Part shown: in pieces, positions 5,802-10,486 of the stretch
How positions within the stretch are numbered: position 1 is the first letter of the stretch
Layout of the letters: the number at the start of each line of letters is the position of its first letter
Origin: Phycisphaerae bacterium
Lineage (GTDB): Bacteria > Planctomycetota > Phycisphaerae > Sedimentisphaerales > UBA12454
NCBI GenBank assembly: GCA_028712345.1
Contig: JAQTQF010000041.1
Span: 1 to 10,486, forward strand
Reading direction: 5' to 3'
Length of the DNA: 10,486 nt
Made by a program: the position numbers and the translations under genes
The notes under the pieces: generated by a model
What the model was told of the DNA's origin: nothing
Database searches by the model: none
The model's input: the letters and a program-made list of their open reading frames with translations, nothing else

Positions 5802-7625
5802 ATGTTAAAGAAATTCATTGAACAGGCAAACAGGGGTGAGGCGGTTTTTATCACCGATGTAAGAAATTCTTTCAGCAGACTGGCGGGAAACGGGCAGCAG
5901 GTATTGTCGTGCGTTTTAAATTTAGTTGACGGCAGTCAGCGGCTCTTTGATTTGAGCGTGCCTGCATTGAAAGGGCTCAAGAAACAAGAGCTGGACTTCG
6001 TAAAGTCATACCTTTGGGCGGAAGTTTATAATATTCTTTCGGCACTGGGCGGTTTGAATTTGTCAATCTATATTGACAAATCGGATAAAGATATTGCGGC
6101 TTTGGCAGAGACGCTGAATAAAACATTCGGCATCGATAAATCCAAGGCCGAGAGGTTCGGCTATGCCAAATGCGTCAGCGTTATCGACAGGATGCTCGGC
6201 GCTCTTGTCGGAGCGGGCAGCAAATTTGAGTTTATTATAAAAGATATTTCTGAAAAGCCCTCGATTAAGCCGGCGGCAATGAGCGCCTCTTCGGGAGTTG
6301 AGATATTCAAAAGTGCCGCAAAAAATCTTGAGAAAAAATGTCTTTGCGGAATGGATATCGGCGGGACGGATATTAAGGTCGCGATAGCGGTTGACGGAAG
6401 ACTGGCAGGGCTGAAGGAATATGACTGGTTCCCGGAAAGTTTTAAATTGGCAAAACAAATGAACGAGCCGATTTGCCTGCTTATAAGGCTTGTGCGGGCA
6501 AAGGCGTCAGTTGATTTGAATAATAATTTGCCTTGTGATGAGAAAAGTGCTCTGCAGGCGAAAATGAAAGAAGCAATGCACAAGGACGCCTCTTTTGAAT
6601 TTATGCAGGATGTCGTAAACGAAGCGGAAAAGGCGATCGGGGGCGGTTTAATCGCTATTGACGGTATCGGGCTGTCTTTCCCTGATGTTGTGATTAAAGA
6701 TAAAATTGTAGGCGGAGAGGCGACCAAAACCAGAGGGATGAGGGAGAATACGGAAATTGATTACGAAACGGAATTCAAGAAGATTACCGATTTGGATAAG
6801 CAGCTTCTTGCCCTGTGCAGGAAAGGCGGAGTTGTAAAGAATACCAATGACGGACCTATGGCGGCATTTACGGCAGCGGTCGAAATAGCCGCTTCGGATT
6901 CGGCGGAAAAAGTGAAAGACGGCGTGTTTGCTCATACTCTTGGCACGGAACTGGGCACGGGCTGGGTCGATAACGGAGGGCAAATTCCGGAAATACCGCT
7001 GGAATGCTATAATTTTATTATCGACCTCGGCGATTTTGTCGCCAAGAGCTACCCTGCAGATGATGCGAGAAGTATAAATAATGTAAACACGCACCTTGCG
7101 GGGACGCTGCAGAAATATGCCAGCCAGAGCGGGGTGTTCCGGCTTGGCCTGAAAATGTTTGAAAAGAATCGGCCTGATTTGTATCAGGAACTTTTCGACA
7201 AGGGCTTTGTCGCCAAGAAGGGCGATATGCTCGTTGTGCCGACGAAGCCAAAGGATATGCGAAAAGGATTTCTCGAACATATGATGGGGCTTATCGAAAG
7301 AGAAAATGACGAAACCGTGAAAGAGATTTTCCGGCAGGTGGGAGTATTTCTTGCGATAACATGGTTCGAGACGCAGAGAATTCTTCAGCCGCAGACGGAA
7401 GGGCGGACGCTGTTCGGTAGATTGGTCAAGAGAAAGGAATGCTTCGAGTTGATGAAGGCAGGCGCCGGCAGCAGGCAGGACAATGTACAAATGGATGTGG
7501 CCGATTCTTCGATTGCCAACACTTCGCTGATGAAACAGTTGGAAGCAGAGGCGGAATTTACGGTTGCCCAATTCGCGCAGGCAATCGGTTCGATTTACTA
7601 TGCGAATATGGGGCTGAGAGAATAG
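5802..7625 (+). CDS. Divergent ROK/ASKHA-fold sugar-kinase-like protein with N-terminal extension
   Basis: From the ATG at 5802 the protein has 607 residues; AAGG lies 11 bases upstream, while the ATG at 5775 has no ribosome site. Residues 1 to about 170 form an extension I do not recognise, mixed alpha/beta with no membrane segment. The kinase-like part starts at the phosphate motif MDIGGTDIK (D185). Next come FPDVV (293-297), in the place of the ROK PG motif, then NDG with N349 and the likely catalytic base D350, and GTELGTGW (381-388) as the second phosphate loop. The Cys-rich zinc motif typical of ROK proteins was not found. The total length is about twice that of a normal ROK kinase, with long inserts at about 220-280 and after 400. 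The substrate is unknown; the position after galE and glk suggests a hexose or hexose derivative. Three hairpin repeats separate it from glk, so co-transcription is uncertain. Confidence 0.72.
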   Translation: MLKKFIEQANRGEAVFITDVRNSFSRLAGNGQQVLSCVLNLVDGSQRLFDLSVPALKGLKKQELDFVKSYLWAEVYNILSALGGLNLSIYIDKSDKDIAALAETLNKTFGIDKSKAERFGYAKCVSVIDRMLGALVGAGSKFEFIIKDISEKPSIKPAAMSASSGVEIFKSAAKNLEKKCLCGMDIGGTDIKVAIAVDGRLAGLKEYDWFPESFKLAKQMNEPICLLIRLVRAKASVDLNNNLPCDEKSALQAKMKEAMHKDASFEFMQDVVNEAEKAIGGGLIAIDGIGLSFPDVVIKDKIVGGEATKTRGMRENTEIDYETEFKKITDLDKQLLALCRKGGVVKNTNDGPMAAFTAAVEIAASDSAEKVKDGVFAHTLGTELGTGWVDNGGQIPEIPLECYNFIIDLGDFVAKSYPADDARSINNVNTHLAGTLQKYASQSGVFRLGLKMFEKNRPDLYQELFDKGFVAKKGDMLVVPTKPKDMRKGFLEHMMGLIERENDETVKEIFRQVGVFLAITWFETQRILQPQTEGRTLFGRLVKRKECFELMKAGAGSRQDNVQMDVADSSIANTSLMKQLEAEAEFTVAQFAQAIGSIYYANMGLRE

Positions 7626-7662
7626 AACAGTTGAGCAGGTGTGAAAAAAATCGATGACGGGA

Positions 7663-8241
7663 TTATAAGTCTAATTCGGAAATTGTCTTTTTGAGAAGTT
7701 GGTTTAAGCCGAGTTTTTTCGACCAGTCGGTTAAATAATCAAAATCGATGGTTTCTTTTTGCACAGCAAGAACACCCTGCACATCCGACCATTGTCGGTC
7801 TGAAGCACACCCCGATTTTTTGTACCATTTGAGTTTTAAAAGTATAATATCTTCCGGCGACACGAGCGAGAAAGGTTTGTCGATAGATTCATCAATTTTG
7901 TTTTTTCTGCTTCGAGTCAAAAGCAGTTTTTCGAAATCGCTGTTTGCGGTAAATATATCTATTTTAAAAGCTGTCTCAAGATGAATAACATTAAAACTGC
8001 CGTGGGAACTAATCGCCTGATACATAGCCTCTTTGCTGATATAGAAACTGTCTTTCAGCGTTTCATAAAGCCGTTCCGCAACATTTGTAAAAGATTGAAC
8101 TGTAATATCGGCATCCTGCGTAAACCGCGGCGTGCCGTATATTGAACTTGCGATTGACCCGCCAATGGCATAGGCAATCTTCAATTCATCGAGAATATCC
8201 GTTAGTTTTTTAATTACGCCGCTCTGCTGAACATTACTCAT
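7663..8241 (-). CDS. AbiEii-like nucleotidyltransferase, likely toxin partner of a two-gene module
   Basis: This 192-residue protein has the nucleotidyltransferase fold motif GGS (27-29) in YAIGGSIASSIYGTPR, followed by the metal-binding pair D43 and D45 (TQDADITV) and a third acidic residue, D95 (KIDIF). Proteins of this kind (AbiEii/DUF6036-like) add nucleotides to a target, in some toxin-antitoxin systems to tRNA. The start at 8241 is chosen because it overlaps the stop of the upstream small gene by eight bases, the usual coupling in such pairs; a longer frame to 8385 would overlap it heavily. The order small protein first, nucleotidyltransferase second fits a toxin-antitoxin operon. It converges on the kinase-like gene with only 37 bases between them. 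Toxicity and target are inference. Confidence 0.78.
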   Translation of the reverse strand: MSNVQQSGVIKKLTDILDELKIAYAIGGSIASSIYGTPRFTQDADITVQSFTNVAERLYETLKDSFYISKEAMYQAISSHGSFNVIHLETAFKIDIFTANSDFEKLLLTRSRKNKIDESIDKPFSLVSPEDIILLKLKWYKKSGCASDRQWSDVQGVLAVQKETIDFDYLTDWSKKLGLNQLLKKTISELDL

Positions 8242-8497
8242 CGGCTTTGACTCCATAGACTTTGTTATATAGTTCTTCGCCGAGATGGCGTTTTGCCCAG
8301 ATTTTCCAGACATCGTCCTGATTTGCCGATGGATATTGCATTCTGATTCCCGCCATTGCGAGGGACTGTCCGAAAGAATAGGCATCGCAGATGATCCTAA
8401 ATTTTTTGGCCGGGCTCATTTTGCGATACAAATCATATTGAATTTCGAGAATCTCTTTTGGCGTGTCGGTCAGTTTTGTTTTTTTCGGTTTAATCAT
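8234..8497 (-). CDS. Small antitoxin-like protein paired with the nucleotidyltransferase
   Basis: This 87-residue, mostly helical protein has the pattern MSPAKKFRI, then SLAMAGIR, then a C-terminal helix ending LGEELYNKVYG. That pattern recalls small proteins encoded before AbiEii-like nucleotidyltransferases in other bacteria. No DNA-binding motif is obvious. The frame runs upstream to 8527, but its first ten codons would lie in the tRNA-Thr gene and read only as tRNA sequence, so the ATG at 8497 is taken. It lies three bases after the tRNA 3' end with no room for a ribosome site. Its TAA overlaps the next ATG (ATGAGTAA). An ATG at 8422 is a weaker alternative start. The antitoxin role is inferred from position and family resemblance. 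Confidence 0.65.
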   Translation of the reverse strand: MIKPKKTKLTDTPKEILEIQYDLYRKMSPAKKFRIICDAYSFGQSLAMAGIRMQYPSANQDDVWKIWAKRHLGEELYNKVYGVKADE

Positions 8498-8500
8498 AAC

Positions 8501-8572
8501 AGCCGATGACGGGACTTGAACCCACAACCCCGGCTTTACGAAAGCCGTGCTCTACCATTGAGCTACATCGGC
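8501..8572 (-). tRNA. tRNA-Thr(CGT)
   Basis: The minus strand folds into a full cloverleaf of 72 bases. The acceptor stem is GCCGATG with CATCGGC and discriminator T; the D arm is GCTC/GAGC; the anticodon arm CGGCT-TTCGTAA-AGCCG gives anticodon CGT (codon ACG); the T arm is GTGGG-TTCAAGT-CCCGT. CCA is not encoded. The two small genes of the nucleotidyltransferase pair follow directly on the same strand, so the transcript probably continues into them. Confidence 0.95.
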
Positions 8573-8583
8573 GGGAATTTCAA

Positions 8584-8610
8584 CCACAGAGGCCACAGAG
8601 AACACAGAGA
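8584..8610 (-). repeat. 9-base tandem array (CCACAGAGA type)
   Basis: Three units stand in tandem on the plus strand: CCACAGAGG, CCACAGAGA and ACACAGAGA. The reverse complement (TCTCTGTGG) is the same repeat type as 3034-3060 in the lipoprotein gene. It lies 12 bases upstream of the tRNA-Thr gene, where the tRNA promoter would be expected. Confidence 0.75.
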
Positions 8611-8620
8611 CGAATAAACC

Positions 8621-8641
8621 CCCGCTTTGGCGGGAATGACA
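8621..8641 (+). repeat. Hairpin element with AATGACA tail, shortened copy 3
   Basis: CCCGC (8621-8625) pairs with GCGGG (8630-8634) around TTTG, followed by AATGACA. The left arm lacks the ATT that would pair with AAT in the full copies at 1514-1537 and 2683-2706. Confidence 0.7.
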
Positions 8642-8745
8642 ATCTGTGCAAATGTATACCTAATAGGCTATGGCCAGAATATAACCGGTTAGGCGGAAAT
8701 TGTAAAGCAAAAGCCATTCTTGAAAACCAATCCCTTTAATAAATC

Positions 8746-8774
8746 TTGAAAACAAACCTCTGCTGTGATATAAA
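8746..8774 (+). promoter_or_regulatory. Sigma-70-like promoter of the LarA homologue
   Basis: TTGAAA (8746-8751) and TATAAA (8769-8774) are 17 bases apart. Transcription would begin near 8781, about 60 bases before the ATG at 8840. A perfect AAAGGAG (8814-8820) stands 19 bases before that ATG, too far for normal use; CAGG (8827-8830) at nine bases may serve instead. Confidence 0.6.
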
Positions 8775-8839
8775 CTTTTGGTACTGCAAGCCAGACAGTA
8801 ATTTCTTGTAATTAAAGGAGTTATAACAGGCAAAAGAAT

Positions 8840-10147
8840 ATGCTGCTCTATAACAAGGGAAATCCTGAAGCGAATTTGAACACTGACGACCTCAGGGAAG
8901 GTCTGTATTCTGCGCTGGATAAAATCGGGCCTCGCAAAAAGGTTCTTATAATTGCTCCCGATATTACCCGTTATCATTCGCGGGCAGGGAAGCTGACGAA
9001 TATGGCGTATCAGTATTTTGGCGACAAGATTACCGATATATTGCCCGCAACAGGGACGCATAACCCGATGACAGGGGATGAACTAAAAAAGATGTACGGG
9101 CAAATTCCTGCCGAGCTGTTTAGAAAGCATAACTGGCGGGCGGATATTACGACGCTGGGTAATGTGCCAGCCGATTTTATAAAGGAAATAAGCGGCGGGA
9201 AAGTCGATTATCCCTGGCCTGTACAGGTAAATAAACTGCTCATTGAGGGCGGCTTCGATTTGATTTTGTCAATCGGCCAGGTTGTGCCGCACGAAGTTGT
9301 CGGGATGGCCAATTACAATAAAAATATTTTCATTGGCACAGGCGGGGCTGAGTCGATTAACAAAAGTCATTTTCTCGGCGCAGTCTGCGATATGGAAAAA
9401 ATTATGGGCAGGGCCGATACGGCGGTCAGAAAAGTTTTGAATTATGCCTCGGAAAATTTTACGAGAAATCTGCCGATATATTATGCCCTTACCGTTGTCT
9501 CAGCTGATGGGGATGGAAACAACAAGACCAGAGGACTGTTTATTGGCAACGATGTTGAATGTTTTAATAAGGCCTGCGAGCTGTCTTTGAAGGTCAATTT
9601 TACGATGTTGGCCGAGCCGCTGAAGAAGGCGGTTGTGTATTTGGACAGGGGTGAATATAAAAGCGCCTGGCTCGGCAATAAAGCCATTTACCGAACGAGA
9701 ATGGCGATGGCGGACGGCGGAGAATTGATTATTCTTGCGCCGGGCGTTAAAGACTTCGGCGAAGATAAGCAAATTGACCGGCTCATACGAAAGTATGGCT
9801 ATGTCGGGGTGGAAAAAATTCTGGGATATGTTAAAAATAATGAGGATTTAAGAGCTAATTTAAGCGCGGCGGCGCATTTGATTCACGGCTCAAGCGAAGG
9901 GCGATTCAAAATTACATACTGTCCGGGAAAATTGATGAGAAAGGAAATTGAATCGGTCGATTTTAATTACGCCGACCTGTCGGATATGATGAAGAAATAT
10001 AATCCCGAAAAATTGCATAACGGTTTTAATACTGCCGGCGGCGGAGAAAAATTTTATTTCATTTCCGAGCCGGGTATGGGATTATGGGCGCATAAAATAA
10101 ATGTAACCACGGATTACGCGGATTACACAGATAGAATAAAAAAGTAA
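8840..10147 (+). CDS. LarA-family nickel-pincer-dependent racemase/epimerase homologue
   Basis: This 435-residue cytoplasmic protein belongs to the lactate racemase (LarA, DUF2088) family. LarA interconverts 2-hydroxyacid isomers using a nickel pincer nucleotide bound to a lysine. Visible motifs are PDITR (D41, R44), ATGTHNPMT (H74), VVPHEVVG (H151), K161 and H177. The spacings H151-K161 (10) and K161-H177 (16) equal those of H174-K184-H200 in the Lactobacillus LarA, so the cofactor lysine, the nickel ligand and both catalytic histidines appear to be kept. Residues 1-190 form the cofactor domain and about 200-420 the second domain. The substrate is probably not lactate: many homologues act on other hydroxyacids, and the next gene is gnd, so a sugar acid is possible. 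The last 13 or so residues (TTDYADYTDRIKK) come from tandem repeat DNA. No larB, larC or larE was seen here. Confidence 0.82.
   Translation: MLLYNKGNPEANLNTDDLREGLYSALDKIGPRKKVLIIAPDITRYHSRAGKLTNMAYQYFGDKITDILPATGTHNPMTGDELKKMYGQIPAELFRKHNWRADITTLGNVPADFIKEISGGKVDYPWPVQVNKLLIEGGFDLILSIGQVVPHEVVGMANYNKNIFIGTGGAESINKSHFLGAVCDMEKIMGRADTAVRKVLNYASENFTRNLPIYYALTVVSADGDGNNKTRGLFIGNDVECFNKACELSLKVNFTMLAEPLKKAVVYLDRGEYKSAWLGNKAIYRTRMAMADGGELIILAPGVKDFGEDKQIDRLIRKYGYVGVEKILGYVKNNEDLRANLSAAAHLIHGSSEGRFKITYCPGKLMRKEIESVDFNYADLSDMMKKYNPEKLHNGFNTAGGGEKFYFISEPGMGLWAHKINVTTDYADYTDRIKK
10106..10135 (+). repeat. 9-base tandem array inside the 3' end of the LarA homologue
   Basis: Units CACGGATTA, CGCGGATTA and CACAGATAG (10109-10135) stand in tandem. 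In frame they read TDY, ADY, TDR, the C-terminal tail of the protein. The unit resembles ACACGGATTA at 2995-3014. Confidence 0.65.
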
Positions 10148-10159
10148 GGAAACAAAGAA

Positions 10160-10486
10160 ATGGCTAAAGCAGATATCGGCCTGATAGGTCTTGCGGTAAT
10201 GGGCGAAAATCTCATCCTTAATATGGAAAGCAAGGGTTTTACGGTGGCCTGCTTTAACCGGACGGTATCCAAGGTGGACAATTTTATAAACGGCCGAGCC
10301 AAGGGTAAAAAAATAATCGGCTGTGATACAATTGAGGAACTTGTCGAAAATCTTAAAACACCTCGAAAAATTATGCTGATGGTCAAGGCGGGGCAGGCAG
10401 TTGATGATTTTATCGAATTGCTTCTGCCGATTCTTGATAACGACGATATAATTATCGACGGCGGGAACAGTCATTTTCCCGATACG
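10160..10486 (+). CDS. gnd: 6-phosphogluconate dehydrogenase (decarboxylating), N-terminal part
   Basis: The gene runs off the right edge, leaving 109 residues of an enzyme usually about 470 long. The product oxidises and decarboxylates 6-phosphogluconate to ribulose 5-phosphate with NADP in the oxidative pentose phosphate pathway. The visible part is the Rossmann domain: GLIGLAVMGENLILNMESKG with the dinucleotide loop at residues 7-13, then CFNRT (35-39), where R38 and T39 suggest NADP preference, IMLMVKAGQAVDDF and DGGNSHFPDT at the end. AGGA (10147-10150) lies nine bases before the ATG and overlaps the stop of the LarA homologue, so the two are probably co-transcribed. Confidence 0.93.
   Translation, partial: MAKADIGLIGLAVMGENLILNMESKGFTVACFNRTVSKVDNFINGRAKGKKIIGCDTIEELVENLKTPRKIMLMVKAGQAVDDFIELLLPILDNDDIIIDGGNSHFPDT

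Noticed and set aside
6648..7571. A 307-residue open frame on the minus strand
   Set aside because: It is antisense to the kinase-like gene, lacks domains and is rich in residues expected from the opposite reading of a biased gene.
8242..8385. A long N-terminal extension of the nucleotidyltransferase
   Set aside because: It would overlap the small upstream gene over 140 bases, has no family resemblance, and the fold begins only after the ATG at 8241.
8498..8527. The first ten codons of the small antitoxin-like frame (MWVQVPSSAV)
   Set aside because: They lie mostly in the T arm and acceptor stem of tRNA-Thr and are a usual artefact of reading through a tRNA.

Overview
The window looks like a chromosomal segment from a planctomycete, probably of the class Phycisphaerae. 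The best pointer is a secreted cyclophilin-type isomerase ending in a dockerin-like tail, a protein architecture common in that group. A Phycisphaerae-like lipoprotein and abundant short palindromic repeats between genes fit the same idea. This placement is inference; the window holds no rRNA or other marker gene.

Layout from left to right: the end of a major facilitator transporter (+); a XerD-type tyrosine recombinase (-); an AT-rich gap with a promoter; the secreted isomerase with dockerin tail (+); a repeat-filled gap ending in a strong promoter; a run of lipoprotein, galE, glk and a large divergent sugar-kinase-like gene (+); a convergent minus-strand unit of tRNA-Thr(CGT), a small antitoxin-like protein and an AbiEii-like nucleotidyltransferase; then a promoter, a LarA-type (nickel-pincer) racemase homologue and the start of 6-phosphogluconate dehydrogenase (+).

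Much of the plus strand concerns sugars: UDP-hexose epimerisation, glucose phosphorylation, a second kinase-like protein, a putative 2-hydroxyacid or sugar-acid racemase, and the oxidative pentose phosphate step. The lipoprotein and galE overlap by one base and glk follows after 22 bases, so they probably form one operon. The LarA homologue and gnd are 12 bases apart.

The most unusual layer is the repeats. One family is a hairpin whose stem sequence changes while pairing is kept, followed by GCTAAACA. A second is a hairpin followed by AATGACA. A third is a tandem array with a 9-base period. These do not stay between genes: one supplies the signal peptide core of the lipoprotein, one the C-terminal tail of the LarA homologue, and one the last residues and stop codon of glucokinase. 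A second notable arrangement is the tRNA-Thr whose 3' end lies three bases from the start codon of a toxin-antitoxin-like pair.
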